DNA from: Moraxellaceae bacterium
Lineage (GTDB): Bacteria; Pseudomonadota; Gammaproteobacteria; Pseudomonadales; Moraxellaceae
Reading direction: 5' to 3'
DNA length: 64,000 nucleotides
Assembly (NCBI GenBank): GCA_020697295.1
Contig: JAJFBF010000001.1
Coordinates: 1 to 64,000 of the forward strand
Positions 17,546 through 25,649 of this stretch are shown one piece after another. The translations under genes were made by a program, and so were the position numbers. Under the pieces are notes generated by a model. It was not told the DNA's origin. It ran no database searches and saw only the letters and a program-made list of their open reading frames with translations. Position 1 is the first letter of the stretch, and each line of letters begins with the position of its first letter.

Positions 17546-18826
17546 ATGATCTCGCCCGCCGCCCCCCGGGGCCCGCGCCAGCACGTGACCGCCGGCGTCG
17601 CCAGCATGGTCGGCACCACCATCGAGTGGTATGACTTTTTCCTCTACGGCACCGCCGCCGCGCTCATCTTCAACAAGGTCTTCTTCCCCGCTTTCGATCC
17701 GCTGACCGGCACTCTCGCCGCCTTTGGCACCTATGCGGTGGGCTTTCTCGCGCGGCCCCTGGGCGCGGTCGTGTTCGGCCACTACGGCGACCGCGTCGGA
17801 CGCAAGAGCATGCTGCTGGTGACGCTTTTCCTGATGGGGATTCCCACCACGCTCATCGGTCTTATCCCGAGCTACGAATCGATCGGCTACGGCGCCGCCG
17901 TGCTGCTCGTGCTGATGCGCTTTTTGCAGGGCATGGCGGTCGGCGGCGAGTGGGGCGGAGCGGTACTGATGGCGGTGGAGCATGCGCCCGCGGGCCGGCG
18001 CGGCTTCTTCGGCTCGCTGCCGCAGGCGGGCGTGGGCGCGGGGCTGATCCTGTCCTCGCTGGCGATGGCGGCGGTGACGCAATTGCCGGAGGCCGACCTG
18101 CTGAGCTGGGGCTGGCGCCTGCCCTTCCTGGCGAGCGTCGTGCTGCTGGGCGTGGGCGCCTTTATCCGCTTCAAGGTGCAGGAGTCGCCCGACTTCGAAA
18201 TCTTGAAGGCCAGCGGCCGGCAGGTCGAGCTGCCCGTGCTGGAAGTCATTCGCCGGTATCCGCGCGTGGTGCTGACCGCGGCCGGCGCGCGCATGGCGGA
18301 AACCACGTGGTTTTATACGGTGGTGACGTTCTCGCTGACCTACATCACGCAGCAACTGGGCATGCCGAAAGCGCAGGCGCTCGACGCCATCGTCATCGGC
18401 GCGACCGTCTCGCTGTTCACGATCCCGCTGGCGGGCTGGCTCTGCGACCAGGTGGGCGCGCGGCGCGTGTTCATGGGCGGCGCGGCGCTGCTCTGCCTGG
18501 CGGCCTTCGCCTTTTTTGAATTGCTGGCGACCAAAGACCCGCGGCTGCTGGTGCTCGCGATGAGCCTGGCCATCGGCGGCATCTTTCCGCTGCTGTACGC
18601 GCCGCAGTCCGCGCTGTTCTCCGCGCAGTTCCCGCCGGAGATCCGCTACAGCGGCATTTCCGTGTCGGTGCAACTCGCCGGCGCCGTGGCCGGCGGCGCG
18701 GCGCCCCTCGTCGCCACCGCCCTGCTCGCCGCGGGCGATGGCGATCCGTGGATGATCAGCGTCTACCTGGTGGCGCTGGGCGTGCTGGCGCTTTTTTGTG
18801 GCTCCTTGCTGCGCAAGGAGCACTGA
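17546..18826 (+). CDS. MFS transporter, metabolite:H+ symporter (MHS) family
   Basis: A 426-residue inner-membrane symporter with 12 expected helices. The N-terminal G-T-T-I-E-W-Y-D-F-F-L-Y-G and the loop motif G-D-R-V-G-R-K at about residues 90-96 mark the ProP/ShiA/KgtP-type MHS family, which imports organic acids, shikimate, betaine or similar small polar compounds with protons. The substrate is unknown. A degenerate fragment matching the last roughly 35 residues of this gene lies at 21525-21643, showing that a second, related gene once existed nearby. Confidence 0.93.
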   Translation: MISPAAPRGPRQHVTAGVASMVGTTIEWYDFFLYGTAAALIFNKVFFPAFDPLTGTLAAFGTYAVGFLARPLGAVVFGHYGDRVGRKSMLLVTLFLMGIPTTLIGLIPSYESIGYGAAVLLVLMRFLQGMAVGGEWGGAVLMAVEHAPAGRRGFFGSLPQAGVGAGLILSSLAMAAVTQLPEADLLSWGWRLPFLASVVLLGVGAFIRFKVQESPDFEILKASGRQVELPVLEVIRRYPRVVLTAAGARMAETTWFYTVVTFSLTYITQQLGMPKAQALDAIVIGATVSLFTIPLAGWLCDQVGARRVFMGGAALLCLAAFAFFELLATKDPRLLVLAMSLAIGGIFPLLYAPQSALFSAQFPPEIRYSGISVSVQLAGAVAGGAAPLVATALLAAGDGDPWMISVYLVALGVLALFCGSLLRKEH

Positions 18827-18903
18827 CCGGCGGCCACAGGAGCGTACGCGCCCTGCGTCAGAGCGTGTTCGCCAGCATCCTCACCGCTGCAGCCCCCCGC
18901 TCT

Positions 18904-19485
18904 TCACAGCGGCAGCAACCCCGCCGGCCACAGCGCCAGCGCTCCCCGCGCCAGCCCCCAGCCCAGCAGTGCGCCGCAGGCGACATCACTGGGATAGTGC
19001 AGCCCGAGGATCGGACGCGACAGTGCGACCAGTACCGTGAAAGGCAGCAGCAGCGACGCGAGGGAGGGAAACCAGGCCAGCGCCAGCGTCGTGAACAACA
19101 CCGCCTGCAAGGTGTGACCGGACGGAAAGCTGTAGCGATCCAGCGGCGGACAGGCGCAGGCGATATCGGCGTGGGTAATGAAGGGCCGCTCCCGCACCAG
19201 CCTGTGCTTCAGCGCCTTGTAGAGCAGCACGCCCACGCCCGCGGTGAGTGCCATCTGCACCGCCGCCGTACGTCCGGCGGCCCCACCCGCCACGGCCAGC
19301 GCCAGCATCAGCGCGTACCAGATCACGCCATCCCCCAGCCGGCTCACGATCCGGAAGCCGACCCGCACCGCCTGGCAGCGCGCGCGCCGATTGAAGGCAG
19401 TGCAGAGATTGTGTTCCAGCGCATCCAGCCAGGTGAGGCCCCGCAAAAAAACCGGGCCGGAACGTGACGCCAATGATTTTTTCAT
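18904..19485 (-). CDS. PAP2-family phosphatase
   Basis: A 193-residue membrane phosphatase of the type 2 phosphatidic acid phosphatase superfamily. All three signature motifs are visible: K-H-R-L-V-R-E-R-P, then S-F-P-S-G-H, then S-R-P-I-L-G-L-H-Y-P-S-D, with hydrophobic helices between them. Substrates in this family include phosphatidate, undecaprenyl pyrophosphate and other lipid phosphates. The ATG at 19485 is preferred to one at 19521 because the latter lies inside the Pho-box-like repeats. The 179-base region to the divergent lipoprotein gene carries these repeats, so induction on phosphate starvation is likely by inference. Confidence 0.92.
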   Translation of the reverse strand: MKKSLASRSGPVFLRGLTWLDALEHNLCTAFNRRARCQAVRVGFRIVSRLGDGVIWYALMLALAVAGGAAGRTAAVQMALTAGVGVLLYKALKHRLVRERPFITHADIACACPPLDRYSFPSGHTLQAVLFTTLALAWFPSLASLLLPFTVLVALSRPILGLHYPSDVACGALLGWGLARGALALWPAGLLPL

Positions 19486-19519
19486 GAGGCCCACTCTGGA
19501 CCGGCGGCAAGTCCGCGTC

Positions 19520-19548
19520 ATGACAATCGCATGACTGCTTTATGACAG
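19520..19548 (-). promoter_or_regulatory. Pho-box-like direct repeats facing the PAP2 gene
   Basis: Read on the minus strand: CTGTCAT (19548-19542), CAGTCAT (19537-19531), TTGTCAT (19526-19520). Three 7-mers, each separated by 4 bases, so an exact 11-bp period as in the PhoB consensus of CTGTCAT-type repeats. They end 35 bases before the PAP2 start codon. Confidence 0.75.
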
Positions 19549-19564
19549 GCCAGGAGGCGGCGCC

Positions 19565-19615
19565 GTGTCACGCGGGCGCCACGCAACTGTCACGCCGCCT
19601 TAAGCCCGCCGTCAC
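19565..19615 (+). promoter_or_regulatory. Pho-box-like direct repeats facing the choice-of-anchor I gene
   Basis: On the plus strand GTGTCAC (19565-19571), the weak half-site GCGCCAC (19576-19582), CTGTCAC (19587-19593) and CCGTCAC (19609-19615) keep an 11/22-bp phase, the geometry of tandem PhoB sites. A TAGCCT-like -10 follows at about 19623-19628, the spacing expected for a PhoB-activated promoter lacking a -35. The start codon is at 19665. Confidence 0.65.
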
Positions 19616-19664
19616 ACGCCGTCCCTAGCCTTGGCGCGTTTTCAACTTCTCCAGGGGACGCACC

Positions 19665-21449
19665 ATGAAATTCCAGATCGGCCTGATGGCCTTCGGCCTG
19701 ACACTGGCCACCCTTGGCGGCTGCGCCCTGGAAGGCGACACCGGAACGGCAGGCACGCCCGGTGCCAGTGGCGCCGGCCAGGTCATCGCCCTCAGCCGTA
19801 TCGGCCGCACGACCTCCGGCGGCTTCGACGTCGCCGCCGCCGAGATCGTTGAATACGATCGCGCCAACAACCGCATCTTCACGGTGAACGCGGACGCCGG
19901 TGGCGTCGACGTCTTTGCCGCCAGCGACTTCACGGCGCTTGCCGCACCGACGGCTTCGCTCGATATCAAGCAGATGCTGGTGGACAACGGGGTGGTCGGC
20001 AGCACCGCCGTGGTGGGCCCCGCCAACAGCCTGAGCGTGGGCAACGGCCTCGTCGCCGTCGCGGTGGAAGCCAGCCCCAAGACCGACAACGGCTGGGTGG
20101 TCTTCCTGAACGCCACCAGCCTCGCCTTCGTGCGCGCCGTCGACGTCGGCGCCCTGCCCGACATGGTCACCTTCACCCCCGACGGCACGCGCGTGCTGGT
20201 CGCCAACGAAGGCGAACCCGATGAAGGCTATACCATCGATCCGGAAGGCTCGGTCAGCGTGATCACCGCCGCCACCGGCGCCGTCACCCACATCGGCTTC
20301 ACCGCATTCAATGCTGGCGGCGCGCGCCAGGCCGAGCTGCCCGCCCAGGAAAAAATGGTGCGCCCCTACGGCACCACTACCGTGGCACAGGACCTGGAAC
20401 CGGAATACATCTCGATCAATCCCGATGCCACGCGCGCCTATGTCAGCCTGCAGGAAAGCAACGCCATCGCCGTACTGGACCTGACCAACAACAGCGTGGA
20501 GAAGATCATCGGCCTGGGCTTCAAGGATTTCTCCATCCCGGGCAACGAGTTTGACGCCAGCCAGCGCGACGGCGTCAACCTGCGCACCTGGCCGGTCATG
20601 GGCATGTACATGCCCGACACGCTGTCCTCCTTCCGCTACAACGGCCGTGACTACATCGTGACCGCCAACGAGGGCGACGACCGCGAAGACTGGCTGAATC
20701 CGGTGGCCGACCTTGTCGCCTGTACCGCCAACGGCTTCCTCGTCAACACCTCGAACGAATGCAGTGATCGCCTCGAACTGCGCAATGTCAGCCCCGCCAA
20801 TACGCCCTACCTCACGCTCGGCGCCGCACTGACCGGCCTCAACACTGACAGTACGCTGGGCCGCCTGCGGGTCTCCTACAGCACGACCTTCCGCATGAAC
20901 GGCGGCAGCATCGATACCGGCACCGGTATCCCGAGTGTTGCCACCATCAACCGCCTCTACGCCTATGGCGCGCGCTCCTACGCGATCTGGGACGCCGCCA
21001 CCGGCGAGCAGGTGTTCGACTCCGGCAACGCCTTCGAGCGCCTGACCGCGCTGCGCTACGGCACCCTGTTCAACCAGGATCACAACGGCAACTCGGTCAC
21101 CGGGGATGCGCGCTCCAACAGCAAGGGTCCCGAGCCCGAGGCTCTGGCCATTGGCGTCATCAACGGCCACACCTATGCCTTCATCGGCCTCGAGCGCATG
21201 GGCGGCATCATGGTCTATGACATCTCCAACCCCTTCGCGCCGCAGTTCGTACAGTACATCAACGACCGCAACGCGAGCATCGCGCCGAATGCTGCCAGCG
21301 TCACCGCCGGCAGCGACCTCGGCCCCGAGAGCATCCGTTTTGTGTCCGCCGCCGGCAACCCGAGCGGCAAGCCTGTGCTGATCGTCGGCAGCGAAGTCAG
21401 TGGCACCACTTCCGTCTACGAGATCACGGTGACCGCGCTGCAGGAGTAA
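19665..21449 (+). CDS. Choice-of-anchor I family lipoprotein (alkaline-phosphatase-associated beta-propeller)
   Basis: A 594-residue exported protein. The N-terminus is a lipoprotein signal with L-G-G-C and Cys20. The body is built of LVIVD-type beta-propeller repeats and has the family's conserved T-V-A-Q-D-L-E-P-E-Y-I-S-I stretch, an A-N-E-G-D-D-R-E-D segment and P-E-A-L-A-I-G near the end. Proteins of this type are often annotated as alkaline phosphatase-like, yet their catalytic activity is poorly established; the acidic N-E-G-E-P-D-E-G and E-G-D-D-R-E-D patches could bind metal. Ribosome-binding site CCAGGGG precedes the ATG. Pho-box-like repeats upstream support a role in phosphate acquisition. 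Confidence 0.85.
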   Translation: MKFQIGLMAFGLTLATLGGCALEGDTGTAGTPGASGAGQVIALSRIGRTTSGGFDVAAAEIVEYDRANNRIFTVNADAGGVDVFAASDFTALAAPTASLDIKQMLVDNGVVGSTAVVGPANSLSVGNGLVAVAVEASPKTDNGWVVFLNATSLAFVRAVDVGALPDMVTFTPDGTRVLVANEGEPDEGYTIDPEGSVSVITAATGAVTHIGFTAFNAGGARQAELPAQEKMVRPYGTTTVAQDLEPEYISINPDATRAYVSLQESNAIAVLDLTNNSVEKIIGLGFKDFSIPGNEFDASQRDGVNLRTWPVMGMYMPDTLSSFRYNGRDYIVTANEGDDREDWLNPVADLVACTANGFLVNTSNECSDRLELRNVSPANTPYLTLGAALTGLNTDSTLGRLRVSYSTTFRMNGGSIDTGTGIPSVATINRLYAYGARSYAIWDAATGEQVFDSGNAFERLTALRYGTLFNQDHNGNSVTGDARSNSKGPEPEALAIGVINGHTYAFIGLERMGGIMVYDISNPFAPQFVQYINDRNASIAPNAASVTAGSDLGPESIRFVSAAGNPSGKPVLIVGSEVSGTTSVYEITVTALQE

Positions 21450-21477
21450 CACCCGGCAAGGCGATCGCCGGACCCGG

Positions 21478-21500
21478 GCCCCGCTTCGGCGGGGCTTTTT
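21478..21500 (+). terminator. Intrinsic terminator after the choice-of-anchor I gene
   Basis: Perfect 7-bp stem GCCCCGC / GCGGGGC with a TTCG tetraloop, then five T. It lies 29 bases after the stop codon. Confidence 0.95.
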
Positions 21501-21524
21501 CGTGAGCGCGGAAATACCGGCGGC

Positions 21525-21643
21525 GCGGCGCCACCGCCGCGCTTCTGGCGGGCGATGGGGCTCCGTGGATGAACCGTGTGTACCGGGTGGCGCCGGGCGT
21601 GCTGGCGCTGTTCTGCGGGTCCTTGCTGAGCAAGGAGCACTGA
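21525..21643 (+). pseudogene. 3' remnant of an MHS-family transporter
   Basis: Reading in frame to the TGA at 21641-21643 gives a peptide that opens ATAALLAGDGAPWM and closes GVLALFCGSLLSKEH. The intact transporter at 17546-18826 ends with the corresponding VATALLAAGDGDPWM and GVLALFCGSLLRKEH. DNA identity is obvious over about 100 bases, with one small gap near the 5' end of the match; nothing upstream of about 21525 matches, and the terminator at 21478 cuts in immediately before it. This is the tail of a lost paralogue or a partial duplication. Confidence 0.85.
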
Positions 21644-21648
21644 CCAGG

Positions 21649-22035
21649 TCAGGCGGCCTGGCGACCGGGCGTGAGGGCATCGCCAAGGGGATCGGCATGG
21701 AAGGACCGGCTGGCGATTTTCCAGGCGCCATCGACCTGCTGCAGCGCCAGGTAGTCGGTGATGGCGCGGCCGCTCTGGACATAGCTCACATAGGCATGGG
21801 CGACATCGCCAAGGGTATCGATGCCCTCGATGCGGCAGTCGGAACCTGCCGTGCGCGAAAAGCGCGACAGGTTGGCGAAGTAGTCTGCGGGGCGGCGCGT
21901 CTCGCAGCGCCCCCCCTCGTAGTACTGAATGACGGCGTCCGTGGTGAAGTGCTGCATGAGCAGCGGGATATCCCCTTCCTGGAGTCCCTTAACGAAGGCT
22001 CTCACGACCTTCTCGATGGACTGCGACGCGATCAC
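21649..22035 (-). CDS. Nuclear transport factor 2-like protein (lumazine-binding-like)
   Basis: A 128-residue cytoplasmic protein of the NTF2/SnoaL cone fold, best matching the putative lumazine-binding subgroup: an N-terminal helix with V-K-G-L-Q-E-G-D, then L-M-Q-H-F-T-T-D-A-V-I-Q-Y, and a C-terminal strand pattern D-G-A-W-K-I-A-S-R-S-F. Such proteins are isomerases, dehydratases or small-ligand binders. No catalytic residues can be assigned. It runs convergent to the transporter remnant and stands alone. Confidence 0.8.
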   Translation of the reverse strand: MIASQSIEKVVRAFVKGLQEGDIPLLMQHFTTDAVIQYYEGGRCETRRPADYFANLSRFSRTAGSDCRIEGIDTLGDVAHAYVSYVQSGRAITDYLALQQVDGAWKIASRSFHADPLGDALTPGRQAA

Positions 22036-22269
22036 TGGTTTCCCCTTGCATGAAAATTGAGGTGCATGAGCAATGCACCCTCGCTTTTTACCCCGATCCC
22101 GGGGGGGCGATTTTGATGCAGGGCAAGAAAAAGACGAATACCCACTTTAATGTCATGGATATTGGCAATGGACGGCCTGCGCTCGACGCCTGGGGCTCGG
22201 AACGTTTCGGCCGGCGCCCTGCCGGCCATGGCCCGACCGCTCCGCCGGCCCGCGCCGAATGCCCGGGCC

Positions 22270-22322
22270 TTGACAGCCGGGGCAGCTGCCCGATTTAATT
22301 AACCAATCGAATAGTTAATTAA
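22270..22322 (+). promoter_or_regulatory. Promoter with overlapping palindromic operator for the TetR/amine oxidase operon
   Basis: Consensus -35 TTGACA at 22270-22275 and a TTTAAT -10 at 22294-22299 (18-bp spacer). A perfect inverted repeat, TTAATTAAC (22295-22303) and GTTAATTAA (22314-22322) with a 10-bp spacer, covers the -10 and the transcription start and ends 3 bases before the ATG at 22326. No Shine-Dalgarno is visible, because the operator occupies its place. Confidence 0.8.
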
Positions 22323-22325
22323 ATC

Positions 22326-22976
22326 ATGTCCCTCGATCCTCCCCTCGCCCGCCGCGGCCGTCCGGTATCCGAAGCGGGCGCCGCCGAGCGCCGCCGCAAG
22401 CTCTGCGACGCCGCCATTGCGGTGGCCGTGCGCACCGGCGTGGCCGGCCTCACCACGCGCGCCGTCGCCGAAGAGGCCGGCCTCAGTCCGGCCATGCTGC
22501 ACTACGAGTTCACCACCAAGGACGGCCTGCTGCTGGCGCTGCTGGAATACATCCACACCGATGTCTACCAGGCGCTGGCGCAAAGCGTGCCCGGCCAGTG
22601 CGGCCTGGCCACCGCCCTCAGCCGCATGGCGCAGCGCTACTGGATGCATGCGCAGGCCACGCCGGGCCTGCAGCGCGTGCAGTACGAGCTGGCGCTGCAT
22701 GCCCTCACCCTGGAGGGGGGCGAGGCGCTGGCGCATGCGCTGTACGAGGGCTATGTCGACGAGATCGTGGCCGTGTTCCAGCGCGCGGCGCTCCGGCCGG
22801 TGCCGCCGGCCGTGCTGCGCGATGCTGCCGGCACCGCACTCGCCTTCATGGACGGCCTCATCCTGCAAGGACTGGCCACCGGCAATGCCGCCGCCGGCGA
22901 GCGCCGCCTGCAGACCGGCATCCGCGCCCTGCAACCGGTCTTTGCCGCCCTCGACGACTCCCCCACCCGGTCCTGA
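22326..22976 (+). CDS. TetR-family transcriptional regulator
   Basis: A 216-residue repressor. The helix-turn-helix is at about residues 25-70, with A-G-L-T-T-R-A-V-A-E-E-A-G-L-S-P-A-M-L-H-Y-E-F recognisable. The C-terminal domain, which ends A-F-M-D-G-L-I-L-Q-G-L-A, resembles the BetI/PfmR-like group. The gene sits directly behind its own operator-like palindrome, so autorepression is likely. The downstream amine oxidase gene starts 4 bases after the stop, indicating one operon; the ligand is therefore likely an amine or amine-derived compound. Confidence 0.92.
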   Translation: MSLDPPLARRGRPVSEAGAAERRRKLCDAAIAVAVRTGVAGLTTRAVAEEAGLSPAMLHYEFTTKDGLLLALLEYIHTDVYQALAQSVPGQCGLATALSRMAQRYWMHAQATPGLQRVQYELALHALTLEGGEALAHALYEGYVDEIVAVFQRAALRPVPPAVLRDAAGTALAFMDGLILQGLATGNAAAGERRLQTGIRALQPVFAALDDSPTRS

Positions 22977-22980
22977 CCCC

Positions 22981-24348
22981 ATGATCCACTCTGCCTCCGA
23001 CGACACCGCGATCGATGTCGCCATCATCGGCGCCGGCTTTGCCGGCCTGAATGCCGCACGCGAACTCGAGAAGCGCGGCCTGCGCGTGCAGGTGCTGGAA
23101 GCGCGCGACCGCGTCGGCGGCCGCTCCCGCCCGGGCCAGCTCAATGGCGTCACCATCGACACGGGCGGCCAATGGGTGGGCGTGGGCCATGAGCGCCTGA
23201 CCCGGCTCGCGCAGGAAGCGGGCGCCGCGCTGGTGCCGCAATACGGCAAGGGCCGCAAGGTGCTGCAGGTCGACGGCAAGGCCCGCACCTATACCGGCCT
23301 CATTCCCCCGGTGTCGCCGCGCGCACTGATCGAGATGCAGCTGGCGCTGGTGGCGTTGCGCCACCTGCAAAAGAAAGTGGATGCGGCCAGGCCCTGGGAG
23401 TCCGCGCTCGCCCCTCTCGACAATGAAACGCTCGCCTCCTGGCAGAAGCGCTGGCTGCGCTCGCGCGGCGCCCGGGCTATCTTCGACATCGGGGTGCGCG
23501 CGGTGTTCTGCGCACGCCCGGGGCAGCTTTCCATGCTGCACTTCCTGAGCTATCTCGCCGCCAACCACTCCTTTGATTACCTGATCTCGGCGGAGGGCGG
23601 CGCGCAGGCCGCGACCGTGCAGGGGGGCATGCACCAGCTCACCACGCACCTGGCGCGACAGCTGCGCACACCGGTGCTGCTGGAGGCGCCCGTGATGCGC
23701 CTGGAGCAATCCGACACCGGCGTTGTGGTGACGCATGGCAAAGGCACGCTGCGCGCCACGCGCGTGATCGTCGCCATGGCGCCCTCGATGGCGCGCAAGA
23801 TCGCCGGCGACCCGGTACACACCGCGCGCGACAAGCTGGGCGAGCGCATGCCCATGGGTTCGGTCATCAAGTGCCTGGTGGCCTACGCCACGCCCTTCTG
23901 GCGCGAGCAGGGGCTATCGGGGGAATTCGTCAGCGACACGGCGCCGTTCTCGCCGGTCTTCGATCATTCGCCGGCTGATGGCTCCTGCGGCATCCTCGTG
24001 GGCTTTTTTGATGGTCCCGAGGCGTTGCGCTGGAGCGGCGATCCCGACGGCCGCCGGCGCGCCGTGATCGAATCGCTGGTCGCGGCCTTCGGCCCGGCGG
24101 CGGCCACGCCGGTGGACTACATCGACCATGACTGGATCGCCGACCCCTGGAGCGAGGGCTGCTATGTCGGCCTGCCCGCGCCGGGCGCCCTCACCGAACT
24201 GGGCCGCGCCCTGCGCGCACCCCACGGGCGCGTGCACTGGGCCGGCACTGAAACCGCGACGGCCTGGACCGGGTATATCGAGGGCGCGCTCGCCTCGGGC
24301 GAGGCGGCCGCGCAGGAAGTGGCGCTGGCGCTGCAGGCGGAACGCTGA
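22981..24348 (+). CDS. Flavin-dependent amine oxidase
   Basis: A 455-residue flavin monoamine oxidase-type protein. The dinucleotide-binding motif G-A-G-F-A-G-L at residues 17-23 continues into L-E-A-R-D-R-V-G-G-R at about 39-48, the family signature. G-G-Q-W-V-G follows at about 62-67, and the C-terminal flavin contact W-A-G-T-E-T-A-T-A-W-T-G-Y-I-E-G-A is intact. No Cys occupies the usual covalent flavin position seen in mammalian MAO, which is common for bacterial homologues. There is no signal peptide. It oxidises an amine to aldehyde, ammonia and peroxide; the actual amine is unknown. Confidence 0.92.
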   Translation: MIHSASDDTAIDVAIIGAGFAGLNAARELEKRGLRVQVLEARDRVGGRSRPGQLNGVTIDTGGQWVGVGHERLTRLAQEAGAALVPQYGKGRKVLQVDGKARTYTGLIPPVSPRALIEMQLALVALRHLQKKVDAARPWESALAPLDNETLASWQKRWLRSRGARAIFDIGVRAVFCARPGQLSMLHFLSYLAANHSFDYLISAEGGAQAATVQGGMHQLTTHLARQLRTPVLLEAPVMRLEQSDTGVVVTHGKGTLRATRVIVAMAPSMARKIAGDPVHTARDKLGERMPMGSVIKCLVAYATPFWREQGLSGEFVSDTAPFSPVFDHSPADGSCGILVGFFDGPEALRWSGDPDGRRRAVIESLVAAFGPAAATPVDYIDHDWIADPWSEGCYVGLPAPGALTELGRALRAPHGRVHWAGTETATAWTGYIEGALASGEAAAQEVALALQAER

Positions 24349-24408
24349 GCCACGGGCACAACGAGCAGAACTTCAAGCATCTCGTGCCGGGAGCCTCCCG
24401 CACAAACA

Positions 24409-24440
24409 AAAACGCCGCTGGCAACTGCCCGCGGCGTTTT
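24409..24440 (+). terminator. Intrinsic terminator after the amine oxidase gene
   Basis: AAAACGCCGC and GCGGCGTTTT form a perfect 10-bp stem around a 12-base loop, about 60 bases after the stop. By symmetry it can also end transcription of the convergent alpha/beta hydrolase gene. Confidence 0.85.
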
Positions 24441-24483
24441 GTAGCGCACCTCGCATGGAGTCATATTGATGCAGGGCAATGCC

Positions 24484-25437
24484 TCAGCGCGAGGGCAGGC
24501 CGCGGAAGCGCCGATAGATTTCCGCGCTCTCCGCCGGCGCCTCGAGGAAGGGCAGGTGACCGATGTCCTTCATCACCTCGGTCCGGGAGCCACTGATGCC
24601 GCGGCGGAAGACGTCGGCCATGGACACGTGCAGCAGGCGATCGCGCTCGCCCCAGAGCACCAGGGTGGGCGTGGTGACTTCACGCAGGCGCTCATCCAGC
24701 AGGTCCTTGCCGAAGATCGCCTTGAAGATGCTCATGTAGCGTGCATTGCGGGCAATGAACTCGTCGGCGAGATGGTCGCGCACGATGCCCGGCAGCCAGG
24801 GCTGCTCATGCATGCCCATGGCCAGGAAGGGCGGGAAATCCTCGCGCGAACGGATATCAAAGGCGGTGCGACCGCTGGCCTTGAGCTGCTTCGCGTGGTC
24901 GCTCGGCGTCGGGGACTGCACGCCGCCCGCATCGACCAGCGCCAGCGAAGCCACTTCGCCCGGATACTTGAGCGTGTAGGTGAGCGCGATATGCCCCCCC
25001 ATGGACGAGCCCACCAGGTGATAGGGGCCCTGCGCCTTGATGGCCTGCAGGAAGTCATGCAGGCGCGCGGTCTGTGCCGGCACCGCGAAATCCCAGGCGG
25101 GATCGTAGGCGGAGCGGCCGAAGCCGGGAAGGTCGGGCACGACAAGGCAACTGTCCTTGTCGAGATGGCGGGCAAAGCGGAACCAGTTGGCGGCCTCGGC
25201 GGTAAAGCCGTGCACGAGGACCTCGCAGCCGGTCTTGTCGAGATGGCGCGCGTAGTAGGTCCAGCGCACGCCCTTGACAGTGACGGTGTGCTCCTCGAGA
25301 TCCGCAAGCCAGGCTTCCATCTTGCGGTTCTGCTCGTAGAGGAAACTGCCCGGCGAGGCGCTGGCCACGCCGGTCAGCGCCAGCAGGCCGGCCAGCAGCA
25401 GGCCCTGCCAGAGGGGACCGCGTCCATTCTTCAACAT
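24484..25437 (-). CDS. Exported alpha/beta hydrolase (lipase/esterase-like)
   Basis: A 317-residue alpha/beta-hydrolase. A signal peptide spans about residues 1-28 (hydrophobic core G-L-L-L-A-G-L-L-A-L-T-G-V-A ending A-S-A). The oxyanion segment V-H-G-F near 75-78 and the nucleophile elbow G-S-S-M-G-G near 143-148 are present, with the acid in G-E-R-D-R and the catalytic His in D-I-G-H-L-P-F. The layout resembles Psychrobacter/Moraxella lipase-type secreted esterases. Substrate unknown. It is followed by an intergenic space and the separate DUF2167 gene on the same strand. Confidence 0.9.
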   Translation of the reverse strand: MLKNGRGPLWQGLLLAGLLALTGVASASPGSFLYEQNRKMEAWLADLEEHTVTVKGVRWTYYARHLDKTGCEVLVHGFTAEAANWFRFARHLDKDSCLVVPDLPGFGRSAYDPAWDFAVPAQTARLHDFLQAIKAQGPYHLVGSSMGGHIALTYTLKYPGEVASLALVDAGGVQSPTPSDHAKQLKASGRTAFDIRSREDFPPFLAMGMHEQPWLPGIVRDHLADEFIARNARYMSIFKAIFGKDLLDERLREVTTPTLVLWGERDRLLHVSMADVFRRGISGSRTEVMKDIGHLPFLEAPAESAEIYRRFRGLPSR

Positions 25438-25649
25438 GCATCCATCTCCTTAGAAGTGCGGTGGGAGACCGGTCCGTCCGTGCGAAGGGGGACCGGGTTA
25501 CTGCCATGGGCCGGCACTCCGGCCAAGCCCCTCCCGGGCAGTCGGGCCCGAGCTGGCGAGTGGAGATTGTCATACACCTTGCCAGCCGTCTGCATCAGTC
25601 CTTAGGCTAAAAGTCACAGGCCGCGCGAGGGGCGGAAATGACGCTGCCC

